Source: an uncultured Prevotella sp.
Lineage (GTDB): Bacteria > Bacteroidota > Bacteroidia > Bacteroidales > Bacteroidaceae
Direction: 5' to 3'
Length of the DNA: 41,801 bases
Assembly: GCA_905236875.1 (NCBI GenBank)
Contig: CAJOQT010000045.1
Location: forward strand, 1-41,801
The position numbers were made by a program, and so were the translations under genes. Of this stretch, positions 1 to 8,104 are shown in pieces. Below the pieces are notes generated by a model. The model was given only the letters and a program-made list of their open reading frames with translations. It was not told the DNA's origin and did no database searches. Numbering within the stretch: the first letter of the stretch is position 1; every line of letters begins with the position of its first letter.

Positions 1-85
1 ACAAAACAACTTGTTTTGTCCACCAAAAGTTATGCTTTGGTTGAACAAGAGTATAGGTTTTGCGACACAAAACAAGTTGTTTTGT
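1..85. repeat. pair of 19-bp palindromes
   Basis: Positions 1-19 and 67-85 each read ACAAAACAA-N-TTGTTTTGT, a perfect 9-bp inverted repeat around one central base (c in the first, g in the second). The two copies are therefore exact reverse complements of each other and near-identical direct repeats, 66 bp apart. They are AT-rich and lack a GC stem with a T tract, so they do not look like terminators. They could be a paired operator or the end of a mobile element that extends beyond the window edge. Confidence 0.6.
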
Positions 86-328
86 TAGTTCAAAGCACCT
101 TCTCACGATTCTGAGTGTTGAGACTTTGTTCTGCCATCTGCTATTATAGCCCCTTTTAAAGAGGCTGTTTGCAGGAAGTTAAAGGGTAGGGTGCTATGTC
201 AGGATAAAGCATTTTAACTTTTTTTATCTTAAAGAAAGAGGTGTTGCATTAAAAAAAAGTGTAATTTTGCACCCGAATTAAAACTATAGAGAGAATTCAC
301 ATATTATTAAACTAAAAAAGAAAGCAAA
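86..328. other. intergenic stretch without a gene
   Basis: No plausible open frame covers this stretch. It contains a small hairpin at about 158-176 (agcc...ggct with one mismatch) and an A/T-rich leader. A TAATTTTG box at 262-269 fits the Bacteroidota -7 consensus TAnnTTTG, but the nearest TTG (244-246) is about 15 bases upstream rather than the usual 19-20, so the promoter for the lipoprotein gene at 329 is only a candidate. Confidence 0.4.
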
Positions 329-739
329 ATGAAAAAGATTATGTTTGTTGCTATGGCAGCTGTTGCCATGCTGGTTGTTTCCTGTGGTAATTCCATGAGT
401 CCTGAGGCTGCTAAGGCTTGGAGTGATTTCAAGGCTGCTGCTGAGAAGATTTCTACCCCCGAGGCTGCTGACCAGTTTGAGAGTTTTGATGACTTTAATA
501 CTGCTGTTCAGGAGTGGAACGCTGCTAGTCAGGAGATGGGTAAGCACGCTGCCGAGTACAGCCAGGCAATTGCTGACAGTATGAACGTTATCATCGAGTC
601 TACCAACAAGAACATCCAGGCTATCACTGAGTTGCAGCAGGCTGCCAACGAAATCAATGAGGCTGCTGGTGCAGTTGAAGAGGCTGCTGGTGAACTGGAA
701 GAGGCTGCCGGTGAACTGGAAGAGGCTGCTGGAGAATAA
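329..739 (+). CDS. small Ala/Glu-rich lipoprotein
   Basis: The 136-residue product starts with a lipoprotein signal: a basic MKK, a hydrophobic run and the lipobox VVSC with Cys at about residue 19. After lipidation it should be anchored in the cell envelope. The mature part is predicted almost wholly helical, rich in Ala, Glu and Gln with no aromatic core, and ends in heptapeptide repeats of the type EEAAGEL (four 21-bp units at 656-739). These repeats suggest a coiled coil or an amphipathic helix. I do not recognise a family with a known function. The ATG follows an A-rich leader, as is usual in this group. The gene stands alone and converges on the DUF4251 gene across a long hairpin at 767-804. 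Repeat number may vary between strains without breaking the frame. Confidence 0.8.
   Translation: MKKIMFVAMAAVAMLVVSCGNSMSPEAAKAWSDFKAAAEKISTPEAADQFESFDDFNTAVQEWNAASQEMGKHAAEYSQAIADSMNVIIESTNKNIQAITELQQAANEINEAAGAVEEAAGELEEAAGELEEAAGE
656..739 (+). repeat. 21-bp in-frame tandem repeat (4 units)
   Basis: Units 656-676, 677-697, 698-718 and 719-739 are 21 bp each and encode seven-residue repeats ending the lipoprotein. Units 2 and 3 differ by a single base (gctgct/gctgcc); unit 4 contains the stop codon and unit 1 is more diverged. The period matches a helical heptad and keeps the reading frame whatever the copy number. Confidence 0.8.
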
Positions 740-766
740 TCCTTTACCCTTCCCACACGAATAATT

Positions 767-804
767 ATGGGGACAGGTTGTTTGATCAAACATCCTGTCC
801 CCAT
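767..804. terminator. long hairpin between convergent genes
   Basis: Positions 767-777 (atggggacagg) pair perfectly with 794-804. After one T/T mismatch, 779-784 pair with 787-792, leaving almost no loop. The element lies between the stop codons of two convergent genes (739 and 845) and probably ends transcription from both sides. T-tracts are short on both strands, so Rho-independent termination is likely but not certain. Confidence 0.6.
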
Positions 805-844
805 TGATTTAGATTGTAGCTACTGGTGTTTATGTCGTGGAGTC

Positions 845-1339
845 CTATTGGTCCTGTTGCCATTCTCCGCTGTAGCTGATAGGTTCACGTTCACGGGCAC
901 GGACATCAATGTCTGCCTGTCCCCCTTCATATACTGTCAATAAATAGGTCAGGATGTCTTCATCGTTATTGACGAGTATCGTGATGTATGTTGTTCCTTT
1001 AGCATCTTTCCTTGTATTGTACTCGCTGATGGGGGCTGTGAAGTTCAAACCCTTACCACCACCATAGGGAATATTGTACGCCCTGCCAATGTAGGGCAGA
1101 TAGGACACCAGCGTGTCTCCTCTTACCTCCACGTTGTAGCCGTACGACACCTGTTTGGCAATGCCTCTCGGGGGATACATGGTGCGCACTCCGATTGTAT
1201 AGTGCCTATTGGACAGACTCTCTGCCACAGCTCTTATTTGTGCTGCCTGACGTTCTGCCTTTTCTGCACTCGACAGGCTGCTGCAACCTGCAACAACCAG
1301 CAGCATTATGGCTGCCAAGAAATATATATACTTTCTCAT
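845..1339 (-). CDS. DUF4251-family lipoprotein
   Basis: The 164-residue product has a lipoprotein signal peptide with lipobox VAGC (Cys at about residue 19). A short helical linker follows, then a beta-rich domain containing SNRHYTIGV, VRGDTLVSYLPYIGRAY and a C-terminal strand region. This arrangement fits the DUF4251 family, common in Bacteroidales and of unknown function; the assignment rests on my recognition of these motifs. The protein should be an envelope lipoprotein. The ATG at 1339 is preceded by an A/T-rich leader of about 80 nt and a good promoter (TTTG at 1458-1455, TACATTTG at 1434-1427). It is transcribed divergently from the SpoIIE phosphatase operon and converges on the Ala/Glu-rich lipoprotein. 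Confidence 0.8.
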   Translation of the reverse strand: MRKYIYFLAAIMLLVVAGCSSLSSAEKAERQAAQIRAVAESLSNRHYTIGVRTMYPPRGIAKQVSYGYNVEVRGDTLVSYLPYIGRAYNIPYGGGKGLNFTAPISEYNTRKDAKGTTYITILVNNDEDILTYLLTVYEGGQADIDVRAREREPISYSGEWQQDQ

Positions 1340-1426
1340 ATTTATATTATTTAGGTTCTACATTTGCTCATTTTTTAGGAAGCACAGGGGTTTTCAACGG
1401 AGTGTTGAATCGTTATTATTCTGCTG

Positions 1427-1458
1427 CAAATGTAAACATTTATTTTTGATTATCCAAA
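1427..1458 (-). promoter_or_regulatory. promoter of DUF4251 gene
   Basis: On the minus strand TTTG (1458-1455), a 20-base spacer and TACATTTG (1434-1427) match the Bacteroidota -33/-7 consensus closely. Transcription should start near 1421, giving a leader of about 80 nt. Confidence 0.6.
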
Positions 1459-1495
1459 TAATCCGACTTCATCATTCATTTTTCTTTGTTTTCTC

Positions 1496-1526
1496 TTTGC
1501 CAAATCGATTTTTTCGATTAACTTTG
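1496..1526 (+). promoter_or_regulatory. promoter of SpoIIE-STAS-kinase operon
   Basis: TTTG (1496-1499), a spacer of exactly 19 bases and TAACTTTG (1519-1526) form one of the best Bacteroidota-type promoters in the window. It supports the ATG at 1584 rather than an upstream start, because an upstream start would precede the transcript. Confidence 0.7.
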
Positions 1527-1583
1527 CCCCTTGAAACATTCTTGACAACTAAAAATGGTCAACAACTAAAGCTTAGCAGCAAT

Positions 1584-3695
1584 ATGATGAAAACAAGAGC
1601 CCTCTCATTTCTCGCCTTTCTGGCGGTCGTGGCAATGATAGTGCCCGCCTTTGTGGGGTGTACCAACAGGCAGAACGGACCTAAAATGGTCGAAAGAAAA
1701 GTCACCGTTGCCGACTCACTTGTGTGGTTTGCTGCCAACGACAGGAACTTTTCGCGTATGATGGAGCTTTGTGACAGCCTTGAGAAGACAGGCGACTTCT
1801 CGCATATCCGCGCCAACTTCTACCGGGGCGATGCCCTCAGGGAGTCGGGTAGCGACAGCGCTGCCTTCGAGTGCTATCGTGCTGCCGTCGGCGACGGTCT
1901 CGAGGACTACGGAGAGCTGTGGTGCTATCAGGAGGCTGCACGACACTACATCAAGATGATGTATAACAAAGCCGACTATGAGGGAGTGGTTCATGAGGTA
2001 ATACCCATCCTTAACATCCTCGACTCGGTAGAGACCGTTGATCCTGAGGCACGCCTGATGATTCATAGTATGCTGGGCGAGTGTAACCTCAACCTCAAGC
2101 AGATGGAGTTCGCCAAACAGAACTTCGAAATCAGCTATAAGGGTTATCAGGAATGGGTACCACAGGACAGCACGGGTAGGGCAGTGTTCTGTGCCATTGA
2201 GGACATTGACAACATCGCACAGAAATACATCACAGACAAGATGTACGACGAGGCTGAGGTATGGCTGCAACGTGCCGACTCTCTGCTTCCTGCCCTGAAA
2301 GCATATGCAGAACAATGGGACAACGACTTCATTTATGACAGCAGATATTCGGTCATTCTTTGCCATCACATGGAAATTGCCCAGCATAAAGGTAACGAAA
2401 AAGAGGCTGAAAAGTACTACGAGGAGTTTATAACACGACCATTTGCCAATACTGACATAGGACACCTTCTTGTTGTTGATTACCTCATGGAATCTAACCG
2501 CTATGCGGAGGCGGCCGACAACCTCTCAAGGCTTGACTGCTTCTATGAGGCAACTGGAACACAGATGACGATGGATAATCTTGCCTCGTACATCGATAAG
2601 ATGAAGGCCAATCTTGTCATAGGACGTAAGGATACTGTACTCTATGCCGCCAAACAGCTTATTGAGAAATATAAGCCCACTCTTGAACGAGAGAAAGAGC
2701 TGGATGCAGCAAGACTCGCCACCATCTACGACACACAGGGAAAGGAACGCCAGATATCACAGCAGCAGGCAGAGCTCCTGCAGCAGCGCGTTGTCGGACT
2801 GATTATAGCCATCATCCTGCTGACCATCTTCTTCATCATCTACACCTTGGTGCGACGTCGTGCCGCCAAGCGACTTGCAGAGATGAAAGCCGCACAGGAG
2901 CGTATTGAGAGTGAGCTGCGCATTGCACGCGACATCCAGATGTCAATGGTGCCCAGTGTCTTCCCTGACCGAGAGGGACTGGATATGTATGCCTCGATGA
3001 CTCCAGCCAAGGAAGTCGGAGGAGACCTCTACGGATACGTGCTCATCGGCGACAAGCTCTACTTCTGCGTCGGCGACGTCAGCGGCAAGGGCGTTCCGGC
3101 ATCGCTCTTCATGGCACAGGCTACGCGACTCTTCCGCACACTGGCTGCCCAGCAGATGATGCCTGCCGAGATATGCACCCGCATGAACGACGCCCTCAGT
3201 GGCGAAGACAATGAGAGCAGCATGTTCGTCACGTTCTTCCTCGGACTTGTCAACCTGAAGACGGGACACCTCGACTTCTGCAATGCCGGACACAACCCGC
3301 CGGTTTTGTTTAATGGACAACGGACAACAGACCGCTCGGCTTTGCCGCTTGCTACCGAAGGGACGCAAGAACGACCACAGACAACGCATTGTGAATTCCT
3401 GCAAATGGAACCCAATGCACCCATTGGCATGTGGCCAGGACTGGAGTACGAGGGAGAGGAGATTGAAAACATCAGGGACAAGTCGCTCTTTATCTACACC
3501 GACGGACTGACGGAGGCGGAAGACATCCGGCAACAGCAGCTTGGCGACGACCGGCTGCTTGAGCTGCTCGCACAGTCCGCGAACGAAAGTGCGCAGCAGA
3601 CGGTGGAGCGGCTGACGGAAGTCGTGAAGCAGCATCGCGGAGAGGCAGAACCCAACGACGACCTCACGATGATGTGCTTCAGTATTAAGGGTTAG
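1584..3695 (+). CDS. membrane TPR / SpoIIE-type (PP2C) serine phosphatase
   Basis: The 703-residue product has three parts. A hydrophobic N-terminus ends in FVGC (Cys near residue 28), either an atypical lipobox or an uncleaved signal anchor. A TPR-like helical sensor region covers about residues 40-395. A transmembrane helix (403-424) leads through a coiled segment into a SpoIIE/RsbU phosphatase domain (about 450-703). Metal-binding aspartates are visible in GGDLYGY (Asp481), VGDVSGKG (Asp498) and NDDL (692-693). The enzyme should dephosphorylate a STAS protein, presumably the next gene's product, in response to a periplasmic signal read by the TPRs. Residues 577-603 appear to be an insertion of repeat-derived sequence into the loop after GHNPPVLF. 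The first ATG after the promoter was chosen; a second ATG follows directly. It heads an operon with the STAS and kinase genes. Confidence 0.88.
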   Translation: MMKTRALSFLAFLAVVAMIVPAFVGCTNRQNGPKMVERKVTVADSLVWFAANDRNFSRMMELCDSLEKTGDFSHIRANFYRGDALRESGSDSAAFECYRAAVGDGLEDYGELWCYQEAARHYIKMMYNKADYEGVVHEVIPILNILDSVETVDPEARLMIHSMLGECNLNLKQMEFAKQNFEISYKGYQEWVPQDSTGRAVFCAIEDIDNIAQKYITDKMYDEAEVWLQRADSLLPALKAYAEQWDNDFIYDSRYSVILCHHMEIAQHKGNEKEAEKYYEEFITRPFANTDIGHLLVVDYLMESNRYAEAADNLSRLDCFYEATGTQMTMDNLASYIDKMKANLVIGRKDTVLYAAKQLIEKYKPTLEREKELDAARLATIYDTQGKERQISQQQAELLQQRVVGLIIAIILLTIFFIIYTLVRRRAAKRLAEMKAAQERIESELRIARDIQMSMVPSVFPDREGLDMYASMTPAKEVGGDLYGYVLIGDKLYFCVGDVSGKGVPASLFMAQATRLFRTLAAQQMMPAEICTRMNDALSGEDNESSMFVTFFLGLVNLKTGHLDFCNAGHNPPVLFNGQRTTDRSALPLATEGTQERPQTTHCEFLQMEPNAPIGMWPGLEYEGEEIENIRDKSLFIYTDGLTEAEDIRQQQLGDDRLLELLAQSANESAQQTVERLTEVVKQHRGEAEPNDDLTMMCFSIKG
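3315..3352 (+). repeat. repeat-derived insertion in phosphatase gene
   Basis: Two perfect heptamers (ggacaac at 3315-3321 and 3322-3328) are followed by ccgctcggctttgccgcttgc at 3332-3352 (last base the 21st of the word). On the opposite strand, near-identical words occur in the ABC ATPase gene (about 36937-36957) and at the start of ispE (38989-39009). The frame stays open through the insertion. Confidence 0.6.
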
Positions 3696-3723
3696 AGGAT
3701 TACATTTTGAATTATAAAAGGCT

Positions 3724-4032
3724 ATGACACAGATATTGAAAGAAGATGGCAAGACCATTATTAAGACCGGCTCACGTATTGACACGTTGGGTGCCGGCGA
3801 GTTTGAGAAAGCTATTGAGCCGACGTTGCAGGATGACGGCTGCAACCTGGTACTGGACTGCTTGGAACTGACCTATTTGGCCAGCTCAGGACTGCGCATC
3901 ATTCAGAGGACCATGCGTACGGTGATGATGAAGAAGGGGCAGTTCAAGATCATCAACGTGAACCCCGAAATCTATAAGATACTTAAGATGACGGGCTTCA
4001 CGAAGTTCATGACTGTTGAACAGAAAGCATGA
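3724..4032 (+). CDS. STAS-domain anti-sigma factor antagonist-like protein
   Basis: This 102-residue single-domain protein has the STAS fold pattern of SpoIIAA/RsbV: a beta strand with TGSRIDTLGAGEFEKAI, the core LDCLELTYLASSGLRII and a final helix after FTKFMTVE. The phosphorylatable serine of the family corresponds to Ser54 or Ser55 in ASSG; the usual preceding Asp (DSSG) is Ala here. Such proteins switch between phosphorylated and free states and sequester an anti-sigma kinase or another partner when unphosphorylated. It lies 28 bp after the SpoIIE phosphatase, its likely phosphatase, and 24 bp before a histidine kinase. No RsbW-type kinase is encoded nearby, so the partner kinase must be elsewhere or may be the adjacent kinase. 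Confidence 0.88.
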   Translation: MTQILKEDGKTIIKTGSRIDTLGAGEFEKAIEPTLQDDGCNLVLDCLELTYLASSGLRIIQRTMRTVMMKKGQFKIINVNPEIYKILKMTGFTKFMTVEQKA

Positions 4033-4056
4033 ATGATGCTTTGAGCATGAGCAATT

Positions 4057-4968
4057 ATGGATTATAAGGAAGAGCTGGACAGGCTGCGTGAGGACTACAA
4101 GTTGTTGGAGCAGAACTTCAACAACATGTCGGAAGGATATGAGGAATCGCTGTTGCTCTACGACAGGCTGATGGAGACGTTCCATGAGCTGGAGGAGACC
4201 AACCGCCAGCTGGACATCGCACGCCAGAGGGCTGAGGAGTCCTCGAAGATGAAGTCGGAATTCATCCAGCAGATCTCGCACGAGATTCGCACGCCGCTCA
4301 ACATTCTTTCCGGCTTCACACAGGTCGTCACTACGCCAGGCATGGAGCTCGATGAAGAAACCAAGGCCGACATCAACCGCCAGATAACAGAGAACACCGA
4401 CCGCATCACAGGACTGGTGAACAAGATGCTGGAACTGAGCGACGCCAACAGCAAGACCGTCATCGAGCGCAACGACCAGGTTCCTGCCATACAGATTGCA
4501 GCCGAGGCAGCCGATGCCAGCGGCATCACTACGGCGCAGCACCTCACCTTCGACATGCAACTGTCGGCTGAGGCAGAGACCGCCATGCTTCAGACCAACC
4601 GGCAGTCGGCCGTGCGTGCGCTCACCCTCATACTCGACAACGCACGCAAGTTCACCAAGCCTGCCGAGGCTCACGCACGTCATGACATACCGGAGGAAAA
4701 GAAACAGGCCCGTCTGCTGCTTGACGTGAAGGACAATACTGTGCGTTTCATGGTTGAGGACACAGGTATCGGCATCCCCATTGCTGAAGCCGACCATGTC
4801 TTCGAGGAATTTGTTCAGCTTGACAGATATTACGACGGAACGGGCATTGGCCTTACCGTTGCCCGTTCCCTTGCCCGTCGTCTGGGCGGTGACATCGTGC
4901 TCGACACCTCCTATACCCCTGGTGCCCGCTTCGTGCTGTCACTTCCGCTCCTTGCTATTTCTCGTTGA
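4057..4968 (+). CDS. soluble histidine kinase (HisKA + HATPase)
   Basis: This 303-residue kinase has no signal peptide or membrane segment. Residues 1-60 form a coiled coil. A HisKA domain has the phospho-acceptor His75 in QQISHEIRTPL, and a GHKL ATPase domain shows an N box (LILDNARKF), a G1 box (VEDTGIGIP) and a G2 box (GTGIGLTVA). It is a complete but minimal orthodox kinase with no sensor domain, so its input probably comes through the coiled coil or through the neighbouring STAS/SpoIIE proteins. No response regulator follows. It is co-oriented with and close behind the STAS gene, arguing for one operon. The last 14 bases overlap the end of the convergent fbp gene, with no terminator between them. 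Confidence 0.88.
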   Translation: MDYKEELDRLREDYKLLEQNFNNMSEGYEESLLLYDRLMETFHELEETNRQLDIARQRAEESSKMKSEFIQQISHEIRTPLNILSGFTQVVTTPGMELDEETKADINRQITENTDRITGLVNKMLELSDANSKTVIERNDQVPAIQIAAEAADASGITTAQHLTFDMQLSAEAETAMLQTNRQSAVRALTLILDNARKFTKPAEAHARHDIPEEKKQARLLLDVKDNTVRFMVEDTGIGIPIAEADHVFEEFVQLDRYYDGTGIGLTVARSLARRLGGDIVLDTSYTPGARFVLSLPLLAISR

Positions 4969-6925
4969 GCAGACCGTGACGGTAGGCGTAGAGCAGGTCC
5001 TTGAGGTCGGAGACCTGGGAGCGTAGCTCACGACCCTTGTCGGTGTCGGCAACGAGCATGCGGTGGGCGGACATCTCAACGATTTGGGTGGTCGATTTGA
5101 TGTCGGTGCCACGGCGTATGGCATCGGAGGAAGAGGTGAACGGCTCGTGCTGTACGAGCTGGAAGCCTCGTGAGTGATAGACGAGGGTATAGCCTGCGAT
5201 GCCTGTCTCGGCATGGTAGGCCTCGGAGAAGCCTCCGTCGATGACCATGAGGCGACCTCCCGCCTTGATGGGGTTCTCGCCCTTGGCAACGTGTACGGGT
5301 ACGTGTCCGTTGATGATGTGGCGCTGAGGTCCTTCTACGGAGAAGGCATCAAGAATGCGTTCGCAGACTTCAGGCTCTTCGCGTAGCTGGAAGTAGGCTC
5401 CCTTGGTTTCTTTCCACGTCTCTTTATCGGCAAGGAAGTAGCGTTCGAAGGTGGCCATCTTGGACTTGTCGAAGAGGGGAGAGTCGGGGCCGCACCAGAG
5501 GTAGAGGAAGTAGTCGCGGGCGTAGTTGCGGTCTTCGGTCGAGCTGTCGTCGGTGAATGCGGTACGTATAAGCTGACCGGTCTTCTCCATGAGCTCGCGT
5601 CCCTTGTAGGTGCCTCCGTAGAGTGAGACTTCCTTGAGCGTACCGTCGGCATTGAGCGGTATGCTGGCGTGATAGAGCAGATTGGAGTTATAGACAGCAT
5701 ACATGCAGCCGTGACTTAACAGGGTGCGTACATGCTTCTGGAGCTTTTCGCTGACGAGGAAGGAGTGACGCAGCTTTTCCATGAGCAATTCCTCTTCGGC
5801 AGTCAGTTCACTGGGGGCTTTGGAGCTGACGGTGGGGAAGTCACAGGTCTTCATGGCGTACTCCTTGCCGTCGAGAGTGCATACGCCACGTTTGTAATCG
5901 ACGTGGTCGAGCATGCAGCGGTCTTCCATGTGCCACTCCGGGTGGCGCTTGAAGATGCGCGCCTCTTCCTTGAACTGCAGGATGGTAATGGCCTTGTGCA
6001 TGCGTGCCGTGAGTTGCAGCGTCTTGGCATCCAGATGCTGTCCCTGAAGCAGTCGTGGCATGAACTCCTCGCAGTCGTCGGCGGCGTATGTCTCCATAGC
6101 GAAGGTGGCAAGCGGCACGAGGTTGATGCCGTAGCCCTCTTCGAGCGTGGTGAGGTTGGCATAGCGCAACGAGAGTCGCAGCACGTTGCAGATGCAGGCC
6201 CTGTTGCCTGCGCTGGCTCCCATCCAGAGGATGTCGTGATTGCCCCACTGGATGTCCCATGTGTCGTATTGTCGGAGTGTATCCATGATGATATGGGCAC
6301 CCGGTCCGCGGTCGAAGATGTCGCCGAGCAGGTGCAGACGGTCGATAGAGAGTCGTTGTATGACGTGGCACAGGGCACAGATGAAGTCGTCTGCACGTCC
6401 TGTGGTGATGATAGTATCGACGATGACCGTCACGTATGCGGCCTTGTTATTGTCCTCTGTGCGTTCGTGTAGCAGTTCCTCGATGATGTAGGCAAAGTCC
6501 CTGGGCAGTGCCTTGCGAACCTTGGAACGGGTGTATTTACTGGACACCTCGCGTGCTACCTTTACGAGCTGGTGGATGGTGATGTGGTACCAGTCGTCGA
6601 TGTCGGTTTCTGCTGCCTTGACGAGTTCGAGCTTTTCCTCGGGGTAGTAGATGAGTGTACACAGCTCCTTCTTCTCCGACTCGCGTATGCCGCCGGCAAA
6701 AAGCTCATCGACCTTACGCTTGATGTTGCCGGAGGCGTTCTTGAGAACATGCAGGAAGGCCTCGCTCTCTCCGTGCAGGTCAGCAAGGAAGTGCTCGGTG
6801 CCCTTCGGCAGGTTCATGATGGCTTCGAGATTGATGATCTCTGTTGCTGCGGAGGCTACTGTCGGGAATGACTGGCTCAGCAGCTGGAGGTAGTGTAGCT
6901 TGGACTTTAGTTCTTCTTTCTTCAC
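4955..6925 (-). CDS. fbp: fructose-1,6-bisphosphatase class III
   Basis: The 656-residue enzyme hydrolyses fructose 1,6-bisphosphate to fructose 6-phosphate in gluconeogenesis in the cytoplasm. It belongs to the class III FBPases of Firmicutes and Bacteroidota, which carry a calcineurin-like metallophosphatase core. Visible metal-site motifs are DLHGE (49-53), GDIFDRG (201-207), GNHD (228-231) and, near the C-terminus, INGHVPVH and VIDGGFS. The length matches the family (about 640-670). The start is a GTG at 6925; the next Met lies inside the conserved NLPKGTEHF segment and would truncate the domain. It is the last gene of a long minus-strand run, 37 bp after a glycosyltransferase gene, and its end overlaps the convergent kinase gene by 14 bp. 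Confidence 0.95.
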   Translation of the reverse strand: MKKEELKSKLHYLQLLSQSFPTVASAATEIINLEAIMNLPKGTEHFLADLHGESEAFLHVLKNASGNIKRKVDELFAGGIRESEKKELCTLIYYPEEKLELVKAAETDIDDWYHITIHQLVKVAREVSSKYTRSKVRKALPRDFAYIIEELLHERTEDNNKAAYVTVIVDTIITTGRADDFICALCHVIQRLSIDRLHLLGDIFDRGPGAHIIMDTLRQYDTWDIQWGNHDILWMGASAGNRACICNVLRLSLRYANLTTLEEGYGINLVPLATFAMETYAADDCEEFMPRLLQGQHLDAKTLQLTARMHKAITILQFKEEARIFKRHPEWHMEDRCMLDHVDYKRGVCTLDGKEYAMKTCDFPTVSSKAPSELTAEEELLMEKLRHSFLVSEKLQKHVRTLLSHGCMYAVYNSNLLYHASIPLNADGTLKEVSLYGGTYKGRELMEKTGQLIRTAFTDDSSTEDRNYARDYFLYLWCGPDSPLFDKSKMATFERYFLADKETWKETKGAYFQLREEPEVCERILDAFSVEGPQRHIINGHVPVHVAKGENPIKAGGRLMVIDGGFSEAYHAETGIAGYTLVYHSRGFQLVQHEPFTSSSDAIRRGTDIKSTTQIVEMSAHRMLVADTDKGRELRSQVSDLKDLLYAYRHGLLNEK

Positions 6926-6962
6926 GGCCTATTATATTATAATATGTGTTTAATCTCTAATC

Positions 6963-8078
6963 TTATCCTTCCACGTCCAGTCTTCCTGTGACGGCATCCT
7001 TGAGACGCTGTGTCTGCCGGTCGTTGAGGGCTGTGATGGGCATCATGCCTTCCTCCAGTCCTGTGAACTCGGCAAGCAGTCCCATGAGACGTGAGACGAA
7101 CGGCAGCAGACGGTGCTCCTGCAGGGTTTCTGTCAGGTGCTCCTCGTCGATGTCATGTTCGCGTATCTCACGTTCCAGTTCGAGCAAGTGGGTCATGGCC
7201 AGCCGGTTTGCAATATGTTGCCGGTGGAGGTACTTGAATGTTGCCAGCAGGCGCTCTTCCTCGCTGGCGAACTTGTTGCCGATGACGGAGGCGATGGACT
7301 CTGGCGCCTTGTATCCGGCGGGCAGGTAGCAGTCGGCTCCTTGCACGTCGATGTCGGCTCCTGACACGTCGGCCCCTGTGGTGCGCAGCAGGTGGAGACC
7401 GCGTCTCATCACGCTGTCGAGCTGCTCGTAACGTACATATATCATAAGCTGTCGCCAGGAGTCTGCCGGCAACGCGGGCAGGGTACTGTTCTGCAGCCAG
7501 CAGGCATCGCCGCATACTCCAGCCTTCAGGAGCAGGAATAGTGCCTCGCGTGTCTTGTCGTTCATGAGTTCATAGACGTTACTGTCCATGACCTTACGGT
7601 AGATGTTCAACAGCTGGCGGTTCATCTCTGCTATTGTGATGCTGCGTGTCACCAGGGCATTGCGTACTGTCTCGATACGCGGGTTCCAGCCCAGCTGTAC
7701 AAGGCTCTCGCGCTCCATGTCGCCCATGGCAATGACCACGTAGGCCTTCTGGATCGTCTGGCGCTGGTAGAGCAATGTCTTGGGCATTTTCTCCTGCCAT
7801 TGCCGGTTCTTCAGTATCCACGGTTCCAGCTCTCCGTGCGGAGTGATGATGGTACGTGTTCCCAGCCTGTGCGCCAGAACGCTGGCCTTGGCATAGTCGA
7901 GCAACCAGCAGCCGTGTATGTGGAGTATATCCCAGTGGCTGCCCCTCAGCTCGCTCTTAACGGCCGACAGGGTGTTGCACGACGACATCTGGGCACTGGT
8001 TCCGCACAGTTCCATAAGCAGGCGTACATAGCGTGCCTGCAGGTCGTTCTGCTGATCGTAATAATGAAGTACCTTCAA
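6963..8078 (-). CDS. glycosyltransferase family 4-like protein with unusual C-terminus
   Basis: The first 150 or so residues of this 371-residue protein resemble the acceptor half of a GT-B (GT4) glycosyltransferase. They contain ILHIHGCWLLDYAKA, ASVLAHRLGTRTIITPHGEL and VIAMGDMERESLVQLG. The expected second Rossmann half, with its nucleotide-sugar site and EX7E motif, is not visible. Instead residues 160-371 look mostly helical and Leu-rich, so catalytic activity is uncertain. The best start is a TTG at 8078 giving MKVLHYYDQQ; the next Met is 21 residues in. It sits between a GT2 gene (26 bp upstream) and fbp, and probably acts with the GT2 in surface glycan synthesis. Downstream transfer function is inferred only. 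Confidence 0.7.
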   Translation of the reverse strand: MKVLHYYDQQNDLQARYVRLLMELCGTSAQMSSCNTLSAVKSELRGSHWDILHIHGCWLLDYAKASVLAHRLGTRTIITPHGELEPWILKNRQWQEKMPKTLLYQRQTIQKAYVVIAMGDMERESLVQLGWNPRIETVRNALVTRSITIAEMNRQLLNIYRKVMDSNVYELMNDKTREALFLLLKAGVCGDACWLQNSTLPALPADSWRQLMIYVRYEQLDSVMRRGLHLLRTTGADVSGADIDVQGADCYLPAGYKAPESIASVIGNKFASEEERLLATFKYLHRQHIANRLAMTHLLELEREIREHDIDEEHLTETLQEHRLLPFVSRLMGLLAEFTGLEEGMMPITALNDRQTQRLKDAVTGRLDVEG

Positions 8079-8104
8079 TTTGCTGTTTATCGATTAACGA
8101 TTTG

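Noticed and set aside
1716..2465. 249-codon open frame antisense to the SpoIIE phosphatase
   Set aside because: It is a shadow of the TPR region, with no start signal and no motif.
3886..4797. 303-codon open frame antisense to the histidine kinase
   Set aside because: It has no recognisable domain and shadows a clear HisKA/HATPase gene in codon-biased sequence.
5732..6472. 246-codon open frame antisense to fbp
   Set aside because: It overlaps the metal-site motifs of a certain fbp gene and has no features of its own.
7330..7400. Pentapeptide-repeat-like stretch (ADVSGADIDVQGAD) in the GT4-like protein
   Set aside because: Only two or three units are present, too few for a beta-helix domain.
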